Assembly: GCA_937900485.1 (NCBI GenBank)
Contig: CALCEL010000041.1
Span: 1-64,000, forward strand
DNA from: an uncultured Prevotellaceae bacterium
Lineage (GTDB): Bacteria; Bacteroidota; Bacteroidia; Bacteroidales; Bacteroidaceae
Length of the DNA stretch: 64,000 nt
Direction: 5' to 3'
Program-made: the position numbers and the translations under genes
Notes under the pieces: generated by a model
What the model was told of the DNA's origin: nothing
The model's input: the letters and a program-made list of their open reading frames with translations, nothing else
Databases searched by the model: none
Shown: piece by piece, positions 1 to 8,264 of the stretch
How the letters are laid out: every line of letters starts with the position of its first letter
Position numbering within the stretch: the stretch's first letter is position 1

Positions 1-1
1 A

Positions 2-1414
2 GACGAACAGATGACGGAGCTGACAGACGAGCAGATGACGGACATAACGTATGTGACGGACACACTTATCACCAAACAGTACTATCTTTATATACAAAAC
101 GGCAACAAAACCACTGGCTACTACTACGGCGCAGACTGGCTGACACTGAACGTTTGGCCACAGGCAAGCGGAAACATCGACTTGTCATACCACTCCACTA
201 CTGTTCCTTACTACGAAGAGACAAAGACGTTCCTACTCGAATGCTACGAGGGAGACTGCATAGACATAAACTATCACGTCAACGGCGGATTCATCATCCA
301 GACAGACGACTCATGGGTAATAATGGCAGACTCCACGGAGTACCTCATCAATGAATATCCTGACGGGCTGTTTCGTTTAGACGTGACGAGACCGGAGCAG
401 CTCACAGACAAGAATACGGACGACGACGGGTCTGTTTGGAAATACGTGGACCTGAGCCTCATCAACAGATACACGGGAGACGGCTACTCTCCTGACTCAG
501 TATGGATGAGAAAGGACTACAGGCTGATCATGAAGATCTGGCTCAAAGCTGACTATAGCTCCGACTTCGAGATGATAGACAAGAATCAGAACAGGAGCAT
601 CAGTTCCGGATTCAAAGGAATTAGAAAAGGTAATACACTTATCACATACACAGACTCCATTGCTCACGGATATCAAGGACAGGAGAATTCCATCATACAC
701 GTTTGGAAAGTGGGCAACGAGATTTTCGCACAGAGCATAGACTCCCTACAAACCGTCGTCACCATGAACAACAGCATGGAGAAGGCTACGGCGGAATGTA
801 ACGTGGGTCTGAAGATTCAGAACATGAACAGCTATGGAACGGTGTGGACGGAGTCTGACTATATCACTCACACCATCACCACGTATAACAAGCCAAACAC
901 TCCGACACGACTAACGGTGAAGGGTAACGGCACAAGCGCCACATTAATCGCTATGTCCGACGTGTCTGATGCCAACATGGCTCTCTACGACTATTATATC
1001 GTCTTCGGTTACACAAACAAAAACGGAGAGAAGAAAGAAAAGGCCAACGCCGTTGTCAACGGAGAGATACAGCGATACACATGCTCCTTCAGCCAAGAGG
1101 AACTGACAGACACGACTAACGTGTTTTACGTGTACTCACAATGGTGCTACGATGACGGAGTAACCATCACGAGCGGCAAACGATACACAGACATGGTGGA
1201 CGAGGAATGGGACGGTTCCGACTACAGCGGCAACGGAGGTACAATACGACTGGTACGCTCAACATTCGCAAACCATTGCGACACAGTAACAGATAAGACT
1301 GACAACCCAACTGAGTACTATTATTTAAATGGTGTACAAGACGGGACCAAACAAAAGGGCCTTAGAATAGTCAGGTATTCTGACGGTGCGACGAGAAAAG
1401 TCATTGTGAAATAA
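2..1414 (+). CDS. Exported protein of unknown function, 5' end outside window
   Basis: The frame is open from the first bases of the window, so the true start probably lies upstream; an ATG at 11 is the first inside. The visible N-terminus carries a repeated DEQMT motif (DEQMTELTDEQMT). The roughly 470 visible residues are rich in Asp, Thr, Tyr and Asn, as in extracellular Bacteroidota proteins. The middle part (about residues 300-390) reads like a fibronectin-III-type beta sandwich, which is inference. The last about 35 residues form a short tail (YYLNGVQDG...KGLRIVR...RKVIVK) of the kind seen at the ends of secreted Prevotella proteins. The next gene starts 11 nt after the stop, so the two are probably co-transcribed. 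I do not recognise the family. Confidence 0.6.
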   Translation, partial: DEQMTELTDEQMTDITYVTDTLITKQYYLYIQNGNKTTGYYYGADWLTLNVWPQASGNIDLSYHSTTVPYYEETKTFLLECYEGDCIDINYHVNGGFIIQTDDSWVIMADSTEYLINEYPDGLFRLDVTRPEQLTDKNTDDDGSVWKYVDLSLINRYTGDGYSPDSVWMRKDYRLIMKIWLKADYSSDFEMIDKNQNRSISSGFKGIRKGNTLITYTDSIAHGYQGQENSIIHVWKVGNEIFAQSIDSLQTVVTMNNSMEKATAECNVGLKIQNMNSYGTVWTESDYITHTITTYNKPNTPTRLTVKGNGTSATLIAMSDVSDANMALYDYYIVFGYTNKNGEKKEKANAVVNGEIQRYTCSFSQEELTDTTNVFYVYSQWCYDDGVTITSGKRYTDMVDEEWDGSDYSGNGGTIRLVRSTFANHCDTVTDKTDNPTEYYYLNGVQDGTKQKGLRIVRYSDGATRKVIVK

Positions 1415-1425
1415 AAAGTAATATT

Positions 1426-2352
1426 ATGTCTATTACGAGAATGAGACAGGTCATGATATTATGCGCACTGATATCCGGTTTACTATGGACGACAGCATGC
1501 GCTCAGGACAAAAACGTTAACAGATCCATACTGAGGTACAATATAGACTTCGGGGCATGGGACACATATACTCTTAGTTGTGCTGACTACGGACTGGAAC
1601 ACTCCACAAAGTCCTCTGATATCAGCATCGACATAGGATACACTTTAAGAAACACAGGTAAGATAAGCCTGTCAATCTTCTCCGGTTTAGGTCTCAGCAA
1701 CTCCACGTTCAAACTGAGTAAAAGCTGTGACGATTACTCTTTCTACACCGACGCCGATGTTGACGGAGACAGTTACTACAGACACTACAAAGGACTGACT
1801 GTGACACAGGACATGTGGATAAAAGACTTCTTCATTCCTCTGTACGTTGACTTGACTCTCAAGACATGCTCTTGGATGTCAGTATACGCAAAGCTCGGAG
1901 CTAAGATGAATATCAACATAAACAAAAAGACGGACTCATCCCACGGACACGCCACTGTATATGGTGTGTATCCGCAGTACGATGACCTTATTCTTGACTC
2001 AGAATGGGGACACAACGGATTCGGTGAGACAGACTTCTACGACTCAACGACAGACGACGACATCAAGACCAACAAATTGAAGGTAATGTTGCTCGGAGGG
2101 TTAGGACTCAAGTTCTGCACAAAGAAATATCCGCATCTCGTACTGGAAACCGGCGTGAGATACGAGAGACAACTCGGCAACACCTTCAAGCCACAGGACA
2201 CGGGTAAAGCAACCGACAACACCACATCCGTTGTCTACAATACGATAGAGGGAACGCAGAGCAAGGAACATATCAGGAGCCTCACGAACTATCTAAGCAA
2301 ATCCTCCAAGAATGCACTGCTAATAAACATCGCCGTATCATATCAATATTAA
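1426..2352 (+). CDS. Predicted outer-membrane beta-barrel protein, unknown function
   Basis: 308 residues. A signal peptide spans about residues 1-26 (basic start, hydrophobic core, then ACAQ). The mature part alternates polar and aromatic residues, uses GLG and GLGLKF turns, and ends in IAVSYQY, a C-terminal aromatic typical of outer-membrane barrels. No enzyme motif is visible. It begins 11 nt after the preceding exported protein and ends 7 nt before the permease gene, so all three may share a transcript. ATG at 1426 is the first possible start and has a good signal peptide directly behind it. Barrel assignment is inference from pattern, not family recognition. Confidence 0.55.
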   Translation: MSITRMRQVMILCALISGLLWTTACAQDKNVNRSILRYNIDFGAWDTYTLSCADYGLEHSTKSSDISIDIGYTLRNTGKISLSIFSGLGLSNSTFKLSKSCDDYSFYTDADVDGDSYYRHYKGLTVTQDMWIKDFFIPLYVDLTLKTCSWMSVYAKLGAKMNININKKTDSSHGHATVYGVYPQYDDLILDSEWGHNGFGETDFYDSTTDDDIKTNKLKVMLLGGLGLKFCTKKYPHLVLETGVRYERQLGNTFKPQDTGKATDNTTSVVYNTIEGTQSKEHIRSLTNYLSKSSKNALLINIAVSYQY

Positions 2353-2359
2353 AGAAAAC

Positions 2360-3619
2360 ATGGAAGATATCATACACCTTATAAATGAAATGTCACCATT
2401 TCTGCTTCTTGGTTTTCTGCTGGCAGGCATCATGCACGCATTCATACCAGGTCAATACTACTCACGCTTTCTTTCCGGCAAGTCATTCAAAAGCGTCATA
2501 AACGCTGCGCTGTTCGGCATACCGCTTCCATTGTGCTCATGCGGAGTCATACCTACCGCCATGTCACTTCGAAGGGAGGGTGCTTCGAAGGGAGCCACCA
2601 CGACATTTCTCATAGCCACGCCACAAACGGGTGTGGACAGCATAATAGCCACATACAGTCTCATGGGACTACCGTTCACTCTCGTCAGACCTTTTGCGGC
2701 GCTCGTCACTTCCGTATTCGGCGGCGCTCTCGTTAACATCACAGATGACGATGACGAGAAGAGGACAGAGGCAGACAGAGACTGCAACGGCGGTTGTGGC
2801 ATGTCAGAGAAAAAAAACACTCATAGTCTAAGAGAGAAGCTGACAGAGGCACTGAGATACGCATTCATCGACATGATGGAGGACATCGGCAAATGGCTGA
2901 CCATCGGACTTATCGTGGCGGGTCTCATCACGGTCTTCGTACCCAACGACATGTTCTCGATATTCAAGGGTAACACCCTCGCGTCGATGCTTCTCGTCGT
3001 ATGCATAGCCATGCCCATGTATCTGTGCGCCACAGGCAGCATCCCCGTGGCGGTGGCCCTGATGATGAAAGGGCTTACTCCCGGTGCTGCTCTCGTACTG
3101 CTCATGGCAGGCCCCGCATGTAACTTCGCCTCAATGCTGGTGGTACGTAAAGTGTTGGGAACAAAGACACTGCTTACATACATGTCAGCCATACTGTTCG
3201 GTTCGATATCATTTGGTCACCTCGTCGACTTCTTGCAGTTCAACGAGATTGTCGACTTTACCGCAAACCTGACTCGGGACATGTCCTGCTGCGAGAAAGG
3301 TGACTCCCTGTTCTCATGGATATGCACCATCACACTCATGCTGCTTATTGCCAACGCCACATTTGGCAAACACGCTCACACTCATGACCATTGCGAGCAT
3401 GACGAGCAGACACGTGACAATGCACACATATATATAGTTGAGGGCATGAACTGCAATCACTGCAGAAAAGCTGCCGAAGATGCACTGAGAGGCGTGGAGG
3501 GCGTGACAGATGCAAGTGTGGATCTCGCAAGCAAGGAAGCCGTGGTCTACGGAGACGCCGATTTCATCAGTCTGTCACAAGCAGTGGAGAGCATAGGCTT
3601 CGAACTTATGAAGAAATGA
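2360..3619 (+). CDS. SO_0444-type Cu/Zn efflux permease with C-terminal HMA domain
   Basis: 419 residues. Inner-membrane permease of the DUF318/ArsP-like superfamily, matching the SO_0444 group thought to export copper or zinc. Two membrane halves are visible (about 10-125 and 170-335). The first has the CSCG motif at residues 59-62, the second CATG at 223-226. A Cys-rich linker (DCNGGCG, about 141-147) separates them. After the last membrane span comes a His-rich stretch (about 338-348) and a heavy-metal-associated domain (about 355-419) with the metal-binding CNHC at 365-368. A fused HMA suggests metal is handed from the cytosol to the channel; that is inference. It starts 7 nt after the barrel gene and is followed 23 nt later by a nitroreductase. 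Confidence 0.85.
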   Translation: MEDIIHLINEMSPFLLLGFLLAGIMHAFIPGQYYSRFLSGKSFKSVINAALFGIPLPLCSCGVIPTAMSLRREGASKGATTTFLIATPQTGVDSIIATYSLMGLPFTLVRPFAALVTSVFGGALVNITDDDDEKRTEADRDCNGGCGMSEKKNTHSLREKLTEALRYAFIDMMEDIGKWLTIGLIVAGLITVFVPNDMFSIFKGNTLASMLLVVCIAMPMYLCATGSIPVAVALMMKGLTPGAALVLLMAGPACNFASMLVVRKVLGTKTLLTYMSAILFGSISFGHLVDFLQFNEIVDFTANLTRDMSCCEKGDSLFSWICTITLMLLIANATFGKHAHTHDHCEHDEQTRDNAHIYIVEGMNCNHCRKAAEDALRGVEGVTDASVDLASKEAVVYGDADFISLSQAVESIGFELMKK

Positions 3620-3642
3620 TTATTAACTAAAAACACAACATA

Positions 3643-4152
3643 ATGCTTAAGGACATTTGCGCAAACAGATTCAGCGCCAGAAAATACAAGGACACACCTG
3701 TCTCCGATGATGACCTGAGATATATCTTCGAGTGTGTGCGTCTCGCACCGTCAGCGGTCAACAGACAGCCTTGGAAATTCACTGTCGTCAAGAGTGAGGA
3801 AGCTAAGGAGAAAGTGAGAAAATCGTACCAGAGAGACTGGTTCAACACCGCACCGATGTACATCATAGCGTACAAGAACACCAACGAAGAGTGGGTACGC
3901 AAATACGACAACAAACCTCACGGCGACATCGACGTGACAATAGCCCTCGAGCACCTCGCGCTCGCAGCCACGGAACGAGGACTTGGAACATGCTGGGTGT
4001 GCGCATTCAATCCTGAAGTGCTCAGTCAAGAACTTCCACAGGAAGAATGCTGGAAGCCTGTGGCTATATTCGCAATCGGTCACATCGCTGAGGACTGTCC
4101 TAGAAACGAGAAGACACGAAAGGACACAAAGGACTTCGTCGAGCAGATATAG
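3643..4152 (+). CDS. Nitroreductase family protein (FMN-dependent)
   Basis: 169 residues, the usual size of small nitroreductases. The N-terminal NRFSARKYKD (about residues 5-14) is the family's phosphate-binding start for FMN, followed by APSAVNRQPWKF (about 36-47), which lines the flavin pocket. The C-terminal half contains GLGTCWVCAF and IGH, the second FMN-contacting region. Such enzymes use NAD(P)H to reduce quinones or nitro compounds in the cytosol; the true substrate cannot be read from sequence. It lies 23 nt after the metal permease, possibly in the same transcript, which would fit a redox or metal-stress role but is only suggestive. Confidence 0.85.
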   Translation: MLKDICANRFSARKYKDTPVSDDDLRYIFECVRLAPSAVNRQPWKFTVVKSEEAKEKVRKSYQRDWFNTAPMYIIAYKNTNEEWVRKYDNKPHGDIDVTIALEHLALAATERGLGTCWVCAFNPEVLSQELPQEECWKPVAIFAIGHIAEDCPRNEKTRKDTKDFVEQI

Positions 4153-4206
4153 TCGTTAGTCGATGATAATCCTGTTGTCAGATACAGAAAACAAAAACTG
4201 AGCATA

Positions 4207-5322
4207 GTGAGAATACTATTATTGGGTGACTATAGTAATGTACACTGCACACTGGCCGAGGGACTGAAAGCCCTCGGCCACGAGTGTGTCGTGGCAAGTG
4301 ACGGAGACCATTGGAAAGACTACCCGAGAGATATAGACCTTAAGAGAGAGTTCGGGCTGAATGGCAACCTATCATTCCTCTACCGACTTGCCAAGGCAAT
4401 GATTCGTTTCAAGGGGTATGACATAGTGCAACTCATCAACCCTGTGTTTTTCGAGTTGAAGGCAGAACGCATACTACCATTATATAAGATTCTGAGAAAG
4501 CGCAACAACAAGGTGGTGCTCGGAGCCTTCGGCATGGACTACTATTGGGCTAAAGTCAACACAGACATACGTCCCCTCAGATACTCCGACTTCAACTTTG
4601 GCGACAAGGCGAGGACAGATTACAATGCAGAGGTGTACAGACAAGACATGATAGGCACTCCGAAGGAGACACTGTGCAAATATGTGGCGAGAGACTGCGA
4701 TGCCATCGTCGCAGGGCTTCAGGAGTACTGGGCCACATACTATGAGGTGGAAGACTTAAGGAAGAAGACGACGTTCATCCCCTTCCCCATAAAGATGCCG
4801 GAGACACCGGCTGTAATAAAGGAGAAGAAGGACGGTGAGCCAGTCAACATCTTCGTGGGCATCAGCAAAGACCGCTCCGCGTACAAAGGTACAGACATCA
4901 TGCTCGAGGCGGCGAGAGACATACAACGTAAATATCCGGACAGACTGAGGATAAGCATCGCTGAGGGTGTACCTTTCAAGCAGTACAAAGAGATGCTTAA
5001 CGACAGCGACGCCATTCTCGACCAGCTCTACTCATACACTCCAGCCATGAACTCGCTACTGGCAATGTCCAAGGGGATAATCAATATCGGCGGAGGAGAG
5101 CCGGAGAACTACGAGATATTGGGTGAGACGGAGCTGAGGCCAATCGTCAACGTGCAGCCGACCATCGAGAGCTGCCGTAAGGAGATTGAATGGCTTGTGA
5201 CACATACTGAAAAAGTCGCCGAGATGCAAAGACAAAGCGTGGAGTACGTGCGCAAACACCACGACCACATCAAGGTGGCGAGACAGTATGAGCAGCTATA
5301 CGAGAGACTGCTGAACGAGTAA
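4207..5322 (+). CDS. GT4-like glycosyltransferase
   Basis: 371 residues. The opening RILLLGDYSNVHCTLAEGL, then GLKALGHE, is the N-terminal Rossmann fold of GT-B glycosyltransferases. A second Rossmann region (about 218-300) has VNIFVGISKDR and a run leading to GGGEPENYEILGE, the nucleotide-sugar end typical of GT4-like enzymes. The start is GTG at 4207: no ATG is available upstream in frame and the GT-B fold begins at once. It probably transfers a sugar to a lipid or polysaccharide acceptor; donor and acceptor are unknown. It converges with the GT2 pair on the opposite strand, with only 7 nt between stop codons, so the three form a small glycosylation cluster. Confidence 0.75.
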   Translation: MRILLLGDYSNVHCTLAEGLKALGHECVVASDGDHWKDYPRDIDLKREFGLNGNLSFLYRLAKAMIRFKGYDIVQLINPVFFELKAERILPLYKILRKRNNKVVLGAFGMDYYWAKVNTDIRPLRYSDFNFGDKARTDYNAEVYRQDMIGTPKETLCKYVARDCDAIVAGLQEYWATYYEVEDLRKKTTFIPFPIKMPETPAVIKEKKDGEPVNIFVGISKDRSAYKGTDIMLEAARDIQRKYPDRLRISIAEGVPFKQYKEMLNDSDAILDQLYSYTPAMNSLLAMSKGIINIGGGEPENYEILGETELRPIVNVQPTIESCRKEIEWLVTHTEKVAEMQRQSVEYVRKHHDHIKVARQYEQLYERLLNE

Positions 5323-5329
5323 AGACAGG

Positions 5330-6244
5330 TCACATGTGACGGACGATATACATCACAATCCTCCATGCTCCACGTCCTCCCTTAGACACATACCATTCTA
5401 ACATGTCACCGATTTTTTTATAGTTGACATTGACGGAGTAATGTGAATCGATGAAAGACACACACTCACGGAAGGCGTCCATAGTCCCTTCCCTCTTGAA
5501 CATACCACACATCATGCGGCAACGGAGATAAAGTGCTAAGACACAGCGGTTTCGCTCCATGCCGTCCTTCACACAAGTCACGTCCTCGCCAGCCTTCTCC
5601 AATGTGCTTAATATAGCGGAGCAACGGCTGGAGAAATCACGTCCCGTGATGCTATCGTCATGTATGAGAATCTCATGGTAAGCCTTAGAGGCTACCCACT
5701 GCGTGCGTCGGCTGGCAATCAGAGCTCTCGTCCCCAGCTCCCAGTCGTCCCAGACACGCAGACTCTCATCCCATCCTCCTATCGAGCGCAGGAACGACGT
5801 GTTGAAAATCATGCTTGGCGTGTTGAGCATGGAACTGACAATCTGAGTATGCGGTGTGGACACGCACTCATAGCTACGCGTCTTCAGTTTGCCGCCCACC
5901 AGCTGTCGTGTAGGCAAGCAGACAAGGTCGCAACCCTCATCCCACGATGAAGGCATACCAGTGAACACGTCGTCCGAGTCAAAGAAGTAAACCCACTTGG
6001 ACTGACAAAGCTCAAGACCCTTATTCCTCGCCACGGACGCTCCGCGTCGTTTCTCAGTCATCAACACAATATCATAGTCGTACAAGCCGGAAATATTCTT
6101 CACATACGCATACGAGCCGTCGTCGCTGTCATTATCAACAACGATGACCTGACGAGGAGCCACTCCACTCACGGCTATGCTGTCAAGGGTTTTTCTTATG
6201 TATTCCTTACGATTATAAAGCGGGATAACTATCGATACATCCAT
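5330..6244 (-). CDS. Family 2 glycosyltransferase
   Basis: 304 residues. The N-terminal VSIVIPLYNRKEYIRKTL and the VIVVDNDSDDGS that follows are the GT-A nucleotide-binding start of family 2. FFDSDDVF (about 91-98) supplies the DxD-like metal and sugar-nucleotide site. W-D-x-x-L-R-V-W-D-D-W-E-L (about 158-170) fits the GT2 acceptor-side ED-like motif. Soluble, no membrane helix seen. Its start overlaps the end of the other GT2 gene by 16 nt (6229-6244), implying translational coupling. It likely adds one sugar during surface-glycan or lipooligosaccharide assembly; substrate unknown. Confidence 0.85.
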   Translation of the reverse strand: MDVSIVIPLYNRKEYIRKTLDSIAVSGVAPRQVIVVDNDSDDGSYAYVKNISGLYDYDIVLMTEKRRGASVARNKGLELCQSKWVYFFDSDDVFTGMPSSWDEGCDLVCLPTRQLVGGKLKTRSYECVSTPHTQIVSSMLNTPSMIFNTSFLRSIGGWDESLRVWDDWELGTRALIASRRTQWVASKAYHEILIHDDSITGRDFSSRCSAILSTLEKAGEDVTCVKDGMERNRCVLALYLRCRMMCGMFKREGTMDAFRECVSFIDSHYSVNVNYKKIGDMLEWYVSKGGRGAWRIVMYIVRHM

Positions 6245-7023
6245 ATACCTTTCATCATATTACAGAAAATAGAGAATGGATTGACATGACTATACACGAG
6301 ATAATAGCAGGCCTCCTTAACACTTCGCCATATCGCCTCGCGCACACCGAAGATATAGCGGAACGTCGCCCCTTTCGTCACCTGCAGGCACTCGTTAGTG
6401 AGGAAGTCACAGCCCGTCGTATGAAAACGCGATCGCACAATCACCTCCGGAACGAACAGAGCGTTGAAGCCTGCGTCACACACATCCTTCATAAACACAT
6501 CCTCCTCACCGGCGCACAACCTCTCACTGCCTAAACCGAAACGACTGTCAAACAGCACATCGACACGTCTGCGCATCGTCATCTCCATCGACGTGGGATA
6601 ATAACCGCGCGAGAACGCTTCGCCGTACGTCATCGGGGCGGACGGGTATGACTTCATTGGCCTTCCATCATAACTCTCCGCAGCGAAACATATCACGTCA
6701 GCGTCCGGACGCACAGCGTACGCACTCACGATACGGTCGATGAACGAACGCTCATAGCGATTGTCATCATCAGCGATGACACGTATGTCTGCCTCAGACA
6801 ATGACAAGGCATTATTCCGGTTGACTGACAAGCCGCGTCCAGGCACACATGACAAGGTGACATCCTTCCTTTCCCTGATCACGTCAGGTACCATACTAAG
6901 GTATGACTCGTCAGTATACTGCATAGACACCACGTAACCGATGCCCTCACACGGTTCCATCAACACCTCGGGCACTCTCAACACGCCCTCGTCTATGGTA
7001 CATATAAGAATGTCTACTGTCAT
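6229..7023 (-). CDS. Family 2-like (GT-A) glycosyltransferase
   Basis: 264 residues from ATG at 7023, where TVDILICTIDEG starts the GT-A fold directly. An in-frame start at 7068 adds 15 residues with no family match and overlaps the -7 promoter box, so I prefer 7023. GRGLSVNRNNAL and VIADDDNRY (the DDD metal/sugar-nucleotide motif) identify the catalytic half; GEEDVFMKDV is the downstream acidic ED motif. It is the first gene of a two-gene operon with the overlapping GT2 gene. Sugar donor and acceptor cannot be deduced. Confidence 0.75.
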   Translation of the reverse strand: MTVDILICTIDEGVLRVPEVLMEPCEGIGYVVSMQYTDESYLSMVPDVIRERKDVTLSCVPGRGLSVNRNNALSLSEADIRVIADDDNRYERSFIDRIVSAYAVRPDADVICFAAESYDGRPMKSYPSAPMTYGEAFSRGYYPTSMEMTMRRRVDVLFDSRFGLGSERLCAGEEDVFMKDVCDAGFNALFVPEVIVRSRFHTTGCDFLTNECLQVTKGATFRYIFGVREAIWRSVKEACYYLVYSHVNPFSIFCNMMKGIWMYR

Positions 7024-7047
7024 CCACTGCCATTTTTTTATTATATG

Positions 7048-7055
7048 CAAAGATA
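7048..7055 (-). promoter_or_regulatory. Bacteroidota -7 box TATCTTTG for the GT2 pair
   Basis: On the minus strand this reads TATCTTTG followed by C, a perfect TAnnTTTG. It sits 25 nt before the ATG at 7023, leaving a leader under 20 nt. No good TTTG -33 box lies at 19-21 bp. Confidence 0.5.
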
Positions 7056-7077
7056 GGGAAATTGACAAATATATTAT

Positions 7078-7085
7078 TACCTTCG
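7078..7085 (+). promoter_or_regulatory. Possible -7 box TACCTTCG for the reductase gene
   Basis: TACCTTCG differs from TAnnTTTG at one base and lies 19 nt before the ATG at 7105. It is arranged back-to-back with the minus-strand -7 box at 7048-7055, so the 80-nt divergent region would carry both promoters. Weak on its own. Confidence 0.3.
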
Positions 7086-7104
7086 CGAAAAAATAAGAAC
7101 CAAT

Positions 7105-7611
7105 ATGAGTGAAAACCTGGAAATAGCAAAAGGCACTAAAGAAGAGAAATATGCAAGCCTGATACCTCAGATTGAGTCTGTGATAGAAGGTGAGAATGAC
7201 GCCATCGCCAATATGGCTAACATCTGCTCAATGATACATGAGACTTTCCTGTTCTGGTGGACGGGATTCTACCGTCTGGCGGACACCGACAACGGCAAGT
7301 TCAAAGCCGGCGACAGCCTCGTGCTAGGTCCGTTCCAAGGACCTCTGGCATGCACACGTATAATGAGGGGAAAAGGAGTGTGCGGCACAGCTCTCGGCAC
7401 GGGCGAGACACAAGTGGTGCCCGACGTCGACCTGTTCCCCGGACACATAGCTTGCTCGTCAGCCTCAAGGTCAGAAATCGTGGTGCCGATAAAAAGAGAC
7501 GGCAAAGTGATAGCCGTGCTCGACATCGACTCCGACCAACTCAACACCTTCGACGAGACAGACAAGATATGGCTCGAGAGATTGGCAGAGAAGATAAGAG
7601 ACAAGATATAA
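7105..7611 (+). CDS. msrC: Free methionine-(R)-sulfoxide reductase (GAF domain)
   Basis: 168 residues making one GAF domain. The enzyme reduces free methionine-R-sulfoxide in the cytosol using thioredoxin-type reductants. All three cysteines of the E. coli fRMsr (YebR) mechanism are present at matching positions: C83 in GPLACTRI, C93 in GKGVCGTA and C117 in FPGHIACSS. The flanking SRSEIVVPI, VLDIDS and FDE..D blocks also match. Length is normal. It is a single-gene unit, transcribed away from the GT2 pair. The stop codon is only 13 nt before the repeated non-coding element. Confidence 0.92.
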   Translation: MSENLEIAKGTKEEKYASLIPQIESVIEGENDAIANMANICSMIHETFLFWWTGFYRLADTDNGKFKAGDSLVLGPFQGPLACTRIMRGKGVCGTALGTGETQVVPDVDLFPGHIACSSASRSEIVVPIKRDGKVIAVLDIDSDQLNTFDETDKIWLERLAEKIRDKI

Positions 7612-7624
7612 CACGACGACAGCG

Positions 7625-7929
7625 ACAGGTGGAATAACGGACAATTTGGGGCATAACCAAATTTCCTATGCCCATTTTTCGCTAAAATCGAGTTAACTTG
7701 TTGATAGTCTCAAAACTAGGCTTCCAAAAATCTCAGGTCTCTTTTTTGAAATTCTCAGGTTAGGATATAGTCTGTACGCAGGTCTGCGGTTTAAATAATC
7801 CTAACCTGAACTTTTTTACGTCCTAACCTGAGATTTTCAGAGGCCGAATAAAACACTGGAAAATTTCAGAAGTCATTTTTTTACTGACAGACATCAACGG
7901 AAAAAGAGGAGTTTCGGACAATGAAAAAT
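7625..7929. repeat. ~305-nt conserved non-coding element, copy A
   Basis: Aligns along its length with copy B (58466-58769), with only small gaps. Best-kept blocks are the start (AGGTGGAATA..CGGACAATTT), AACCAAATTTCC, the central TTAGGATATAGTCT, ACGTCCTAACCTGAGA and the end (AAAAAGAGGAGTTTCGGACA). Arm 1 (7753-7765, TCTCAGGTTAGGA) can pair with arm 2 (7799-7809, TCCTAACCTGA) or with arm 3 (7821-7833, TCCTAACCTGAGA), not both. CGGACAAT recurs near both ends (7638-7645, 7915-7922). No reading frame is shared between copies. It lies between the msrC stop and the mannan locus. Confidence 0.8.
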
Positions 7930-8141
7930 GTGCGAAATAGAATGCTGATATTATGCACACAACACATTATATTATAAGGCGTGAGTAAGCATTTCGAAAC
8001 ACATTACACGGCACGTGACAACGGAATGCAGACATGTAACCGACACTTGAGAGAAGTGGAACTCAAATGCTCACAGAACGTATGCAAAAATAGTATAACA
8101 CTAAGATAAAATTATGCAACACGGATAACAGTTAATTAATG

Positions 8142-8149
8142 TATTTTTG
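8142..8149 (+). promoter_or_regulatory. -7 box TATTTTTG of the mannan locus
   Basis: TATTTTTGC matches TAnnTTTG and lies 115 nt before the ATG at 8265. The expected -33 position (about 8119-8121) has no clear TTG. The remaining 7930-8264 is AT-rich with no coding potential that I can see. Confidence 0.4.
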
Positions 8150-8264
8150 CAATATTCAACAAAACCTAACGCAGAAAGGGTCTTATCATCTGACCCCAAG
8201 CCATGATTTGATGTACAAGAATAAAACACATAATTGCTAATCATTAACTTAAAACTAATTGTTT

